Shown in pieces: positions 31,201 to 41,199 of a DNA stretch of 64,000 bases. Positions within the stretch are counted from its first letter, which is position 1, and each line of letters opens with the position of its first letter. Under the pieces are notes generated by a model. It had not been told where the DNA came from and did not search any database. It saw nothing but the letters and a program-made list of their open reading frames with translations. The position numbers were made by a program, and so were the translations under genes. The DNA lies in contig NC_087070.1 in assembly GCF_963678635.1 (NCBI RefSeq), positions 4,872,539 through 4,936,538 of the forward strand. Direction: 5' to 3'. Origin of the DNA: Symsagittifera roscoffensis (taxonomy: Eukaryota; Xenacoelomorpha; Acoela; Convolutidae).

Positions 31201-31692
31201 TGATGATGCTCCCATCGTTATCCCATCTGACATAGGCCTGGTCGGCGAGGCAGAAGACGCCTCCCTGCTCATGTCGTTCCTTGGGCACGGTGTGAAGTTC
31301 ACATCCGGATGGGTTATCTCCGGGTAGCCATCACTGGAAGTCAAACCTACAGTTGGTAGTGACGCCATGCGTTCGTCGTACAAGGACTTCCAACTCTTCT
31401 TGGCCTTCGAGAACGTCTGCTCTTCACCCGGACTCATACTCGACATCATCGCGTTGTTACTCTGTTTGGCCAAGGATGAGTGTGCACTTGTCAGATGTGA
31501 AGGTTCCTTTCTCCATTTATAGCTCTTAGTCTCTGATTTGGACATTCCCCTGTACAACACTTCCTCCCGAGGTTCGACCTCGGGACGCTCCGAGGTCTCC
31601 TCTTTCCTCTCGGCTTCCTCCCGTTCGAGGACCTCGTCTGGCTCAAAGTCGGGTCGAATGAGCGTTCGCTCCCCTTCGTCAAAGGGATCCAC
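28162..31692 (-). CDS. E1 Gag-protease polyprotein
   Basis: 1176 codons. In order it has an N-terminal acidic region, a coiled coil (about residues 220-340), a gypsy-type capsid region (DGCIDTWIEVMKLHFEE, then FLDDLELLRRRSNPDE), zinc knuckles CANCGSMDHHVSAC and CFFCNLEGHFKSDC (both CX2CX4HX4C), and a retropepsin with GLLDTGAVVSV and FILGRDFV. The DTGA codons are at 28632-28621. Gag and protease are fused in one frame here but are shifted in E2. The true N-terminus probably lies further upstream at 31943. Confidence 0.88.
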   Translation of the reverse strand: MDPFDEGERTLIRPDFEPDEVLEREEAERKEETSERPEVEPREEVLYRGMSKSETKSYKWRKEPSHLTSAHSSLAKQSNNAMMSSMSPGEEQTFSKAKKSWKSLYDERMASLPTVGLTSSDGYPEITHPDVNFTPCPRNDMSREASSASPTRPMSDGITMGASSTFDRLMTSMHKQKGGASSSTRLQPQLTSSSLGLTPPLGAAGDISDMFAGVMNGLDELRRDMTKRIDQVDERAHHGRENLKDELTHVKSQARFDQAQLIRDTDQCLAESLAQANKESEEREARMTREIERLLNDHDNTYAQTMTGLEKRLDAKSDLMMRKLDAILNGSSWQEHSNSRERSSHANVGDGTGNSARAQQGSRTNYEHRNKERPRAAPQRPGWTNPVPPEADATPETRLPTVPQVSSVSDLTTVSQDTTMYASMFEPLNRSLETFITKLSKSTERGERSRRTLKKPKSYKDESDGCIDTWIEVMKLHFEEENLSKKQECSALTSNLEGTALNCVMAKRANERDSARKIFDILLNCFGSGVQGHQAMVKFEKRRQRDEESIDKFLDDLELLRRRSNPDERISERNLAIASKFMDGVRSEELKTMLATHFTLSLDQVPTPDDLRMKSREYLLIKPRAQNRYSNYGNYSGTNTGANSSWYKPRDDMDKRRSCANCGSMDHHVSACSAYKQNMKAIGHFLEDADATDEDHEEYVRGLIMKYGPRCFFCNLEGHFKSDCTQFWDAVADAKHPRHEEALSGVKASRARLMNEAESRRKETTPSTFATKKVKTWPDEVVASNLEAESSSPLKVDYGLAARTALQNVKQDLATKEVEQWVRSELESTDLQESLNVLGKATKVEDKEEPKKQGLKLNVISGKTFGMTKAGTKIMSIISVAGHQVVKNLSEPSEITLIHLDIYADYLKEKDPKLDSRAVRALLTTGGPRLMKVDGHYIDVYGPYPILMNVDGINIYTKAHITDANDQVGRIYIGQEELKVRRIGHNAMLEQDAVHIGCEADLAAHVLDVQGRQLSVKGLLDTGAVVSVMPVKTWTDMGFERSDLIPTNIRLAAANQGAIYVAGRTPIISLQLGGRHLWMSFLVVENLDESDQFILGRDFVRNFDVTIDLNDGLIRIKDPERKYEKRPLNKILINQAKVPIFLDRKVRLKPNQAVVATFRMRNLNELSNVSGTKSKQ

Positions 31693-31699
31693 CAGCGTT

Positions 31700-31943
31700 T
31701 CGCTCGCAGGCTAGGCTCGGCCTCGGCGCTCCGCCTTTGATTGCCATCGAAGTTTTTCTCGCTCCTTAGTTTCATTTCGCTCACTGAAAGATCAGGTTGA
31801 CCCTTAGTCGATTCGTCTTCAGCAAACGCGTCGGAAGCGCTGCTAAACGAGGTTTGGCTACGCCTAGTTCTAAACTTCCGCGTGCTTCCCTTGCTTAGCC
31901 TGGGAATTTTAGTAGTCGATCCTAGCGAGTCCCTGCGCTGCAT
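31700..31943 (-). pseudogene. E1 Gag N-terminal fragment
   Basis: An open frame from ATG 31943 (MQRRDSLGS...) runs into the Gag region but in a different frame from 31692. I infer a frameshift near 31700 separated the first 80 or so residues. No second copy is available for comparison. Confidence 0.4.
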
Positions 31944-34900
31944 AGTTTTTATTAAAATGAAAGTATTCGTAATTTGATGGCAATGCAAACGTACCACAAA
32001 CAGGATTTAGTTAAATCACTTAACGCTGCCTACTCGATTCCGTCAGTATCAAAATGTCTCTTAGATCTCTCACGACTAAATTAGTGACTCAGCTAAAGTT
32101 ACACACAGGGTCTACCCAGTATTGATATAATGCTAACTCAACCCGGTTGTATATTATAACAGTATCACTAAGTTTCCACAAGATATAATCGACACACAAA
32201 ACACAATCGATAATCAGATAAGAATATCCTACAGGTGACAGCGACCTTTTGTCAGTATCAATTTATCGCCACACAATTTATCAAGTCACTGCTTTGTTAA
32301 AATTAAACAATCTTCGATAAAAAGCAGTGATGATTCAGAAATAGATAAATAAAACTTAGTCTTAAAGAAAAAGACTTCCCCCAATCGGAACGATCCGAAA
32401 GAACGGAGCCCAGGACACAGTCTTCTCAAGTGGGTGTGTATTTGCCTAATACACCCACCGAGGTCTTCTTTTGGGTGTCCTGCGATTGCCCGAGCTGTCC
32501 TACTAAGTAGCTCAAGGCAACCTCTTGGTCGAAAATTCGTCAAATCTATGAAAAAGCTCTCCCACACTCGGACTGCTCCAAGTGCACGAGAGTAGGGAAC
32601 AATTCTTCTTCTCAAGTGGGTGTGTATTTGCTTAATACACCCACCGAGGTCTTCCTTTACTTGTTCCCGGATTGCCCGAACTTTCCTATTAAGTAGCTCA
32701 AGGCAACCACTCAACCAAAATCACAATAAAAAAAAAATCTTGTTCGGGTACTTCTAATACACCCAATATAGAATCCAAAGTTGATCACGAATTTCCGGGT
32801 CAGAATGGGTTCTTATGACCCTGATAAGCACGCCTAATATCCTAATATGATCCTAATTAAATGGATATTTTCCGTTTCCCAAATTGCCACAGAAGGTTTA
32901 CTCAAGTCTCTTACAAGGAGGGTCGCTAGAAGGTTTAAGACACTCCGGAGGGTTACCTCGGAGGGTACCTCAATCATTCAAGTTACTTAGGAGGGTATCT
33001 TAATCACCCAAGTTACTTCGGAGGGTCCCCCTAAATTTACTAAGGAGGGTCAATAAGATGCTTAATACGCTCCGGAGGGTCACTTCGGAGGGTACCTCCA
33101 AAAATTTCAAATTTTCTGATCTCACTTGGAAGGTTCTCCTACTAGCTTCAAAAAGCGTCAAAATAAGCTAAGGGTTCTAGGGGGAGCTGTTTCAACTTCT
33201 TAGGGTGATCTCGTGGAAATTTTCCACTAAGGAGGGTTGCTAAAGGGTTTAGCTGACTCCGGAGGGTCACTTCGGAGGGTTCCCCCAAAATCAAGAAAAA
33301 GGGTTAAATCACCGCAGTAAAGCCTCTGAAAGCGGTCTACCTGACTTAAAACTAGGTTGGCTGACACGGTCAACCTTCCCAGTTAAATATAAGATGTTTT
33401 GATAAAATTTTCTGCCGCTCGGAGGGTTGCCCGTTACTTGGACCCTCCGAACCAACAAATTCTAAAAAATTTTTCTTTTCCGAAATAATCAACCCAAAAA
33501 CGGTTGCGATTCGGAAAAGTGGTCAAAAACGTCGACTTATGGTACCAAAATTATCCCGATCGGATAACTAGTCTTTGAGAAATCGCCAAAAACGCGTTCG
33601 TCAAAATGGCCTTTTTCACCACCTGTATAGGATCTGAAAGTGCCTAAAAATACTTGAAATGAGCGTAGTATCCCTGTACGGCACTGGAATAAGGCAAAAA
33701 ACCGGACCAAAATTGGTTTAGAAACAAAAATTTGGCCAAAAACTATCAAATTTGGACCCTCCGATTCCTTCCTTTTCCAAACCTTAAGTCGTTAGCTCTA
33801 TCCACGGAGCTACTCGGAGGGTTACCCAAAAATTTCTCTGGTAACCGAGCACGTTATGCTAGCACGCTCCTAACGCAAAAAATTTTATTGCTCTAACTCT
33901 AAAAACTCAAAAACTCGATCCCCAAAACAGATTGACAAAATACAGAAAATTATCAAAATTTTGGTCGAAAAATTCTCGTTTTTCTAACTTCCACTGAATC
34001 TTTGCTCACGCGGTTTCTTTAATAAAGGGGATCGAACTACGTGGCTACTCTCTATATAAAAGCTTTTTGCCTATCGGAAAAGCTCGGATATCCGAAAATT
34101 TGGGGGTCTACAGTTTGGTCGAAAATTGGTAATTTTCGACAAAAATGGGTGTTTCTTGGGTCTAAATAGGAGATAAGTAATATATAGTAGGGACAATAAT
34201 CTATAAATAGTCGTTAATAAATAGTACTATACCCTCCTTTGCACCAAAATATCCGAATTAAGACCCTTAACTCGGAAATTTGTAATCGATGGAGGGTACA
34301 ATCGGACCGCGCCAATCGTGCCCCCCACCACTTAAGTTTTAAGGAAATAGTACCCGAACGATACTAAAATTGCTTCAACTATACCCAACAGTCGTTGCGG
34401 ATGTTGTCCTTGATGTCCCTGTTGAGTGTGGAACACGTTGATCAGCCTGCCACTCTACCCTCCGGTCACCGGCAAAATCACCATTAACGTGCTTAAACAC
34501 TCAAATTACACTCGAGGGAGGGTACCCAACCCTTCACCAAAACACACAATCTCTCTATCAGAAACGATATAAATCAATCTGAAACAACAACAAATAGGAA
34601 GGTCAGATCACATCTCGTCCGGAAATAACATATAAACTGTCACTTTATGTTTTTTACTGTTTTTTGTCTTTTTTGGATTTTTTTTACTGTTTTTTGTACT
34701 TTTTTGTTTTTAAATAAATTTTTTTTTGGCTTTTTCTTGGTTATACACTATTTTTGTTTGGTTTTACGCTTTCTCTTTAATTGTTTTTGGTCCTGGGACC
34801 TCAGGACAAGCGGGCTCTAGATTTCCCACCTAACCCTCCGGCCCCCGGAATTTTCGGTGTTAACTAAGTTAAAAAGCTAAATTGCACTAGACGGAGGGTA

Positions 34901-35027
34901 CGCACCTTCCCCCTAGTACAACAACGGTCATTAAGGCCTCCAACTCGGGCTTACGCCCGGAGCGGAGGGTACGTCGCTGAAACGCTTGCTGATCATGATG
35001 GTTTCATGCCTTTAACAGGCCCACCCA
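31944..35027 (-). other. E1 leader with dispersed ACCCTCC repeats
   Basis: Three kb of non-coding leader between PBS and Gag. From about 32925 to 34980 the plus strand carries GGAGGGT again and again, usually as CGGAGGGT or AGGAGGGT (ACCCTCC in element sense), more than twenty times at irregular spacing. A tandem duplication lies at about 32385-32710. No convincing gene is seen. Confidence 0.65.
32385..32712 (-). repeat. Tandem duplication in the E1 leader
   Basis: Two units of about 180 bp share TTCTCAAGTGGGTGTGTATT, then AATACACCCACCGAGGTCTT and AAGTAGCTCAAGGCAACC. Each contains a GGGTGT/ACACCC hairpin. A 142-codon minus-strand frame (32714-32286) spans both units, and its peptide repeat (KEDLGGCI, then QIHTHLRR) simply reflects the duplication. 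Coding status is doubtful. Confidence 0.65.
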
Positions 35028-35036
35028 GGAGCGCCA
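35028..35036 (-). promoter_or_regulatory. E1 primer-binding site (PBS-like)
   Basis: TGGCGCTCC on the minus strand, 12 nt inside the 5' LTR, with the same TTTTTA spacer context as E2 (16664-16670). This conservation across two diverged elements supports function. Confidence 0.6.
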
Positions 35037-35048
35037 TAAAAACGTCTA

Positions 35049-35933
35049 TGTAACATTCGCCCAAATATCACACAGCGACGGAGCGTAGAAAAAGTACCTA
35101 TCAACGACTGGCAGGCGTCAGTTACCTTAATTCTACTCGTTTTTCACCGTCTCGACCTTGCCAGTTGATTTTCTGGTCTGTCTAGGGCAAAGTAAAAAGT
35201 TACCATTTTTAGGCCATCAGTCAAACGACTTTTGATCAGCTTTCGTTTACATGCGAACACAACCACATAGCTGAATCTCGGATCCTCAGACTACGTGATT
35301 GTCATTAAAAACACGGCTCGAACAACCTATTTTTATATGTTTTTGTGTGACAGCTTTATGTTAAATCCATTGGAGATGGATTGACCCTTTCCTTTTTCTA
35401 GCTACTCATGCTCTGAAATATTAAATAATAACGGTGTTAATTAAGATCTAGGACATTACAGCAACTGTTGAAGTTAGTTTACCCAGTCCCTTCACATATA
35501 ACAGTCTCTGGGGGACCAAGCCTCCGCTCCCGTGATTTTCTTGAGATAACACTCTTATCTCTTATATTTCGTGTCCCGGGAGGGTTCCGTGGTATTTCTC
35601 TTCCCCCCACTGAAGCCTCCGTCTCCACAAATATCTGTCGCTAAGGTCCTTATCGTGTGTTTTTGCCACGATAAGAGGCTCCGTGTTTTTCTGTCTCTGA
35701 TACAACTGTTCTTCACAATCTATATCGTGGTTCTGATCTTCGTCTTTTTTATTCAAAATGGCCGTCTTTTTTCTATTTCTCAGAAATGTTCTTCTTCCAA
35801 TCGAAATTTTAAAAATAAAAATTCTAGAACATTCTGACCCTCCGTTGCAACACTTTTTTGTTCATAAGGCCTTTAGTCACTTTTTTTTTCTGTAGGGGGA
35901 AGGTTATGCTGTGTCATCTGGCAGAATGGCACA
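35049..35933 (-). repeat. E1 5' LTR (right copy)
   Basis: Nearly identical to 17583-18466. The differences I saw are one A/G, one T/C and one extra T in a T run. It should carry the E1 promoter; no TATA position was assigned with confidence. Confidence 0.92.
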
Positions 35934-37775
35934 TTTAGCACCCGGCACTTAAGGGAATTTTATGCTTAAGAGGGGGGCTAAAGAGGGGGGAGGTTAGAAG
36001 GGAGTCTGGTTAGGTTAAAGGTTGGTGGTTGTAAAGTGTAAAAAGGGGGGACACATTAGAGTAACTAATTGATCGGCATCGTCGATTTAGTTACATTAGA
36101 TTCTTACACGCGTCGGTTATAAGAAGCGGATATCAAAATTTAACATCGAAATATGGTAGGTACCCTGGTCGGATTGGTAGGGGGGAACGGACATAGACAG
36201 TTTTTGTGATACCCCATAAGATCGCTAGCAGGGGAGGAAAACGCGTGGCAATCGGGTACCAGACGTTTTTTTTCGGACAAAGGTTGACATCTGTCAGCTT
36301 TGAATTTTAGGTGGGTTCATCTATCTGTTTTTATAATTTTTCCTGTTTAAATTTTTACGTTTTGGTGAGAATTTATTATTGGTATTTGAACGAACAGGTG
36401 ATCAAAAACTACCTGTGAACAAGTTGTGTTTCAAATCGCCTGAGACGACTAAAGGGAGATAAAAACAGGGGGGTCAGTATTTGAAGCTTTTGGCCATTAA
36501 GATAGGGTTTTTGGGAATTTTTTTTACTAGAGCTCAAGTGGTGGTACACGGTACAGTGGTTCAAGAGTCCCGACAACGAAGAGGAAGAAATCCTACGATC
36601 CAGACACTTGGTGACAAGTCTTGGGACAGTACCGAAGAAGTCTTGGGACAGTGCAGTCTGGGGACGGCCTTGGAGCAGTGCAGTCTTGGGACAGTCTTGG
36701 GACAGTGTAGTGTTGGGACAGTCTTGTGACGGTGCAGTTTTGGGACAGTCTTGGGCCAGAGCAGTCGTGGTACGGTCTTGGGACAGTACAGTCTTGGGAC
36801 GGTACGGTCTTGGGACAGTGTAGTCTTGGGACGGTGCAGTTTTGGGACGGTGCGGTCTTGGGACACTGGTCTTGGGACAGTGGTCTTGGGACAGTAGTCT
36901 TGGGACAGTAGTCTTGGGACAGTGGTTTTGGGACAGTGGTCTTGGGACAGTAGTCTTGGGACAGTGGTCTTGGGACAGTGGTCTTGGGACAGTAGTCTTG
37001 GGACAGTGGTCTTGGGACAGTGGTCTTGGGACAGTGGTCTTGGGACAGTGGTCTTGGGACAGTGGTCTTGGGACAGTAGTCTTGGGACACTAGTCTTGGG
37101 ACACTAGTCTTGGGACAGTAGTCTTGGGACAGTACTCTTGGGACAGTAGTCTTGGGACAGTAGTCTTGGAACACTAGTCTTGGGACAGTATTCTTGGGAC
37201 ACTAGTCTTGGGACAGTAGTCTTGGGACAGTAGTCTTGGGACACTAGTCTTGGGACAGTAGTCTTGGGACAGTAGTATTGGGACACTAGTCTTGGGACAG
37301 TAGTCTTGGGACAGTAGTCTTGGGACACTAATCTTGGGACAGTAGTCTTGGGACACTAACAAAAAGTATTGGGACAGCACCGAATAGTCTTGGGACAGTA
37401 GAGAGAAAGCTTGGGACAGCACGAAGAAGTGGTGTGACGGTACTAAAGGGTCTTAACACAGGTCGAAATAACTGAATCAAAAGCAGTAGGACTAGTCGGA
37501 ACGTTAAGTCGCGATAAATCGGATACTGTTGGGATCACGAATTAGTAAAATTAAAATCTTAGAAGGAACAGAAAAGTAGTTTTTCTTTTTATTATCAATT
37601 TTTTTTTGTTTTTTTTTAATAGGATTTTGTAAATACCAATATTGCAAATAGAATCAATTGTAAATAAAAATCACGAGACGGAGCAAGAGAAGACCAAGTT
37701 AAACAGGGAGCAGCAGCCAACAGCAGAGCAACAGCTGACCATGAAACAACAACTTCTCTTGAACTGGGCGATCTG
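35934..37775 (+). other. E2 leader, second part
   Basis: Non-coding continuation of the E2 leader after the E1 insertion. It contains the 14-bp tandem array at about 36600-37440 and T-rich sequence near 37580-37620 just before Gag. Long open frames across the array, on both strands, are repeat artefacts. Confidence 0.65.
36600..37440. repeat. 14-bp minisatellite, about 50 units
   Basis: The unit is GTCTTGGGACAGTG or GTCTTGGGACAGTA with an occasional ACT variant. It is degenerate at the edges and very regular from about 36840 to 37340. It lies within the E2 leader. Confidence 0.9.
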
Positions 37776-40085
37776 ATGGCGAAGCTAGATCAGATCGACA
37801 AGAGACTAAAGCACAGCCAGGAGGATAGAGAGGTGATAAAGAAAGAATTAAGATACAACAAACACGAGTACCTGGACAACTATTTCAATCTGGCGAAAGC
37901 GACAGAGGAAAAGCTTCAGCAGATGTCAGACAAAGTAGATGCCACTGATGGAGAGCGAGGCAAGAACATCAAAAAAGACATGCAAGAGATGAAGCAACGG
38001 TATGACGCAGTGAACAGCCAGTTGGGGAGTCTGGAAACGAGAATGAACACAATGAGTAGGGACCAGGCTGAGAGTTCATGTGCAATACAGGCAAAACTAG
38101 ACGCCATCTTGAGAAACTCTACGTCACAGGACAGGCCGGCAGCAGAACGAACGCATGGCAACAGAGTTGACTTCGTGGAACCACAACGGAAAAAACGGCA
38201 ATCAACACCGTTACCACTACCCCGGGAGGCCGCGAGTACAGCACCGGGGGGGGGGGGCAAAGGGATTATGAAAAGTGGAACAGCAAACACGACGAGTGGT
38301 CCAGGGGATTCCACGACTCACAATAATGTGGGACCACATGTCATGACGTGGGTAAGCACCTGGGAAATGATGAACTACAAGAACACCGAATCGAGTGACA
38401 GAGGAAGTAACAAATCCGGGAAAACTTTCAAAAAACCGAAAGAATTCAAGGATGATTCAGATGGATGCATTGACACTTGGGTAGAAGTCATGACATTGCA
38501 CTTGGAACAAGACAACTTGAACGATGAGAGGCAAGCATGCACAGCGATACTCAGCAACTTGGAAGGCACGGCGTTGAAATGCATGGTTGCGAAGAAGGAA
38601 GAGGAACGCGACACTGCGGATAAAATCTTCGAGATATTGTTGAATCGATTCGGGTCAGGCATGAAGGGTCATCAAGCGATGATGCGATTTGAAAAGAGAA
38701 GGCAAAGGGACGATGAATCGATGGACAGGTTCCTAGATGATCTTGAGAGCTTGAGACGAAGGAGTGACCGCGAAGAGTCCACCAACAGAAGAAACTTTAG
38801 CATCGCCTCAAAGTTCATTGATGGGGTAAAGAGTGATGACTTGAGAACAATGTTAGCAACATACTATACATTGTCGAAAGATAGTGCACCGACTCCAGAA
38901 GAGATGAGACAGAAGTCGAGAGAGTACATGCTAATGAAACCCAAGAAATACTCATATTCAGATAACAGGAATATGCAAGGGAGGAACCAACCACAAAGGT
39001 CGTCATGGTACAAGCCTAGAGATGACATGGACAAACGTAGATCATGCGCGAACTGCGGGTCAGCTGATCATCACGTGGCAGATTGCACAACATACAAGCA
39101 GGGCATGAAGAGTCTGGGGTACGCGCCAGATGAGGAGGACATGAGCCAGATGGAACAACACGAGTACTATAGTGGCTTAATCGTCAAAATAGGTGCAAGA
39201 TGCTTCTTCTGCAATCAGGAGGGGCACTTCAGGATGGATTGTCCTTTGTTTTGGGAGGCGGTCAAGAACCAGAGTCACCCCAAACATAAATTGGCATTAG
39301 CGGCGGTGCAGAATCAGCGAAATAGACAAACCGAGTTTGAACCAAAAAACTTAGAAGCACCGAGTACGGAACTGCCAACGAAGACAGTGAAGGCTTTAAC
39401 GCAGGTTAACAATGCGATAGAGGCCACGGCCAAGAACGCCCTAGAGATAAATTATAAGAAAGCGGCATCAGAGGCGATCAACAAGGTGAAACAGGACCTA
39501 GCAACGAAGGAGATAGAGCAACGGTTGAAACAAGAGATCGACAGACAGAGGTTGAATGAGACGCGAAGTTGCTCGGTGCCAGTGCCAGAAGCTGTAGCAG
39601 GGTCGATAAAGAGTAGAAATTGCAGCACTCTGAAAATAGTGACAGGAAAGCCTCTTGGCATAACGAAAATTGGAGCCAGGACAATGTCGATAATCACTGT
39701 AGGTGGCGATGAGGTGACAAGGAACTTAAATGAACCCAGCGACTCGACAGTAATGCACATTGACGTATACGCAGATTACTTGAGTGCGACAAGCCCACAG
39801 ACGACATCTAGAGCCTTGAGGGCGCTACTCACGAGAGGTGGCAGCAAGTCGGTCCTTGTGGACAACAGATACATAGAAGCTTATGGTCCGCATGAGGTGA
39901 TGTTGAATATAGATGGGATAAATAAATACACGGAAACAATGATAACATGTGATGAAGATCTAGTGGGACAGATCTACGTGGGCAGAGAAGAATTAAAAGT
40001 TGAGATCGATTGGACACTGTGCCATGCTGGAGGAAGATGCAATGCACATCGGGACAGAGGCAGACGTATCAGCACACGTGCTTGA
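37776..40085 (+). CDS. E2 Gag
   Basis: 769 codons from ATG 37776. A coiled-coil N-terminus (MAKLDQIDKRLKHSQEDREV) is followed by the capsid region (DGCIDTWVEVMTLHLEQ, then RFGSGMKGHQAMMRFEKRR and FLDDLESLRRRSD). Zinc knuckles are CANCGSADHHVADC and CFFCNQEGHFRMDC (codons about 39045-39242). It lacks the extra N-terminal region of about 200 residues found in E1 Gag. The last residues after ELKV are out of frame relative to E1, so the stop at 40085 follows a one-base indel. Confidence 0.85.
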   Translation: MAKLDQIDKRLKHSQEDREVIKKELRYNKHEYLDNYFNLAKATEEKLQQMSDKVDATDGERGKNIKKDMQEMKQRYDAVNSQLGSLETRMNTMSRDQAESSCAIQAKLDAILRNSTSQDRPAAERTHGNRVDFVEPQRKKRQSTPLPLPREAASTAPGGGGKGIMKSGTANTTSGPGDSTTHNNVGPHVMTWVSTWEMMNYKNTESSDRGSNKSGKTFKKPKEFKDDSDGCIDTWVEVMTLHLEQDNLNDERQACTAILSNLEGTALKCMVAKKEEERDTADKIFEILLNRFGSGMKGHQAMMRFEKRRQRDDESMDRFLDDLESLRRRSDREESTNRRNFSIASKFIDGVKSDDLRTMLATYYTLSKDSAPTPEEMRQKSREYMLMKPKKYSYSDNRNMQGRNQPQRSSWYKPRDDMDKRRSCANCGSADHHVADCTTYKQGMKSLGYAPDEEDMSQMEQHEYYSGLIVKIGARCFFCNQEGHFRMDCPLFWEAVKNQSHPKHKLALAAVQNQRNRQTEFEPKNLEAPSTELPTKTVKALTQVNNAIEATAKNALEINYKKAASEAINKVKQDLATKEIEQRLKQEIDRQRLNETRSCSVPVPEAVAGSIKSRNCSTLKIVTGKPLGITKIGARTMSIITVGGDEVTRNLNEPSDSTVMHIDVYADYLSATSPQTTSRALRALLTRGGSKSVLVDNRYIEAYGPHEVMLNIDGINKYTETMITCDEDLVGQIYVGREELKVEIDWTLCHAGGRCNAHRDRGRRISTRA

Positions 40086-41181
40086 CATAAGTGGCAAGAA
40101 GACTCACTTGCGTGGGTTACTCGATACTGGAGCGGTCTTGAGTGTAATACCAATCGAAACTTGGGAGCGAATGGGCTTCAACAAAGATGACTTGATAGAC
40201 TCACGAATACGCTTGTCAGCTGCTAACAAAGGGGCGCTGCTGGTGTTAGGCAGAACACCAATAATAGCCCTAAATTTGGGGGAACGCAATCTGCGGATGA
40301 GCTTTCTTGTGGTAGAAAACCTAGATGAGTCTGACCAGTTCATTTTAGGCAGGGACTTCATCAGGAACTTCGATGTAACAATTGATTTAAACAATGCGAT
40401 GTTCAGGATAAGAAACCCGGATAGAAGGTACGCAATTAAATCGGTAAATTTAATAATAGCTAATGAAAATAAAGCACCGGTATTCTTGAGTAGGAGGGTG
40501 AGGCTAAAAGCAAACGAAGCGGCAATTGTAAGCTTGCGAATGAAAAATTACAATGAACTAAGTGACAACAAGCAAGTATGCATAGTCCCGAGTCCTAATA
40601 GTCAATGTGCTGCTGTTTTAGGAAGATCATTCTCGATAACCAAGAGCGGTCTCTGCGTCAGTGTCTTGTTGAATACTCTTGATATACCCATCACGATACA
40701 GAGGGGGAGGAAGCTGGAATATGCTTTACCCGTTAAAACTCGATATGAAATGACTGAAAATTCAAAACAAAGTGAAGTTGTTGATTGTCCCAATCATAGG
40801 GACAAAATTTGTATCCTGAGACGATTGAAGAAAATAAAAGGTTCATCAGGTCTTGTGAAATCACTTAAGTCAGAAACGGACGATGGGCTATCGAGCTGTT
40901 CAAATTTTCCGGAACAACCCACAATAGATGAAATGAAAAGTGATAAACCGGTCCTGCCGGAGATGGAACATTTAGGGGGCAAATTGACGGACGAACTGTT
41001 CGAAGCCATCAAGGACGTACTAGAGCGGAACGAGGAAGTTTTTTCGAGACATGAGGCAGACATCGGGTGTTGTAATTTTGTTGAGCATGAAATAGAACTT
41101 GAAGAAAATGCGGTACCACACAGGGAGGGGGCTAGGCGCATGACACCCCACAAATCAGAGGCATGTAGGAAAGAAATATAG
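40000..41181 (+). CDS. E2 protease and start of RT
   Basis: 393 codons, +1 relative to Gag. It contains GLLDTGAVLSVIP (DTGA at 40123-40134), FILGRDFIRNFDVTIDLN and the pre-RT region (CCNFVEHEIELEE, then PHREGARRMTPHKSEACRKEI). It ends at TAG 41179-41181, where E1 has a Glu codon, and the same frame continues into RT. Confidence 0.82.
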   Translation: MRSIGHCAMLEEDAMHIGTEADVSAHVLDISGKKTHLRGLLDTGAVLSVIPIETWERMGFNKDDLIDSRIRLSAANKGALLVLGRTPIIALNLGERNLRMSFLVVENLDESDQFILGRDFIRNFDVTIDLNNAMFRIRNPDRRYAIKSVNLIIANENKAPVFLSRRVRLKANEAAIVSLRMKNYNELSDNKQVCIVPSPNSQCAAVLGRSFSITKSGLCVSVLLNTLDIPITIQRGRKLEYALPVKTRYEMTENSKQSEVVDCPNHRDKICILRRLKKIKGSSGLVKSLKSETDDGLSSCSNFPEQPTIDEMKSDKPVLPEMEHLGGKLTDELFEAIKDVLERNEEVFSRHEADIGCCNFVEHEIELEENAVPHREGARRMTPHKSEACRKEI

Positions 41182-41199
41182 ACATTACTAGAGTATGAC

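Larger units (their letters stand above)
17583..35933 (-). mobile_element. E1: giant Ty3/gypsy-type LTR retroelement inserted in the E2 leader
   Basis: It is flanked by nearly identical LTRs (17583-18466 and 35049-35933; three differences seen by eye). In element orientation these begin TGTGCCATTCTG and end CGAATGTTACA. A PBS-like TGGCGCTCC stands 12 nt inside the 5' (right) LTR, and the tract TCCGGGGAGTA abuts the 3' (left) LTR. TTT flanks both ends. Order on the minus strand is a 3.1-kb leader, Gag-protease, RT, RNase H, integrase with a macro-like domain, then ORF3. ORF2 of E2 is absent. At least six frameshifts or stops break pol. Confidence 0.9.

Noticed and set aside
36561-37422. Overlapping long ORFs on both strands with peptide repeats such as DYCPKTTVPR and VLGQWSWDSG
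   Set aside because: They exist because the 14-bp minisatellite has no stop codon in several frames. There is no independent coding evidence.
40000-40085. Programmed +1 frameshift between Gag and protease in E2
   Set aside because: E1 has Gag and protease in a single frame across the same point, so a chance indel in E2 is simpler. The opposite situation holds at the protease-RT boundary of E1.
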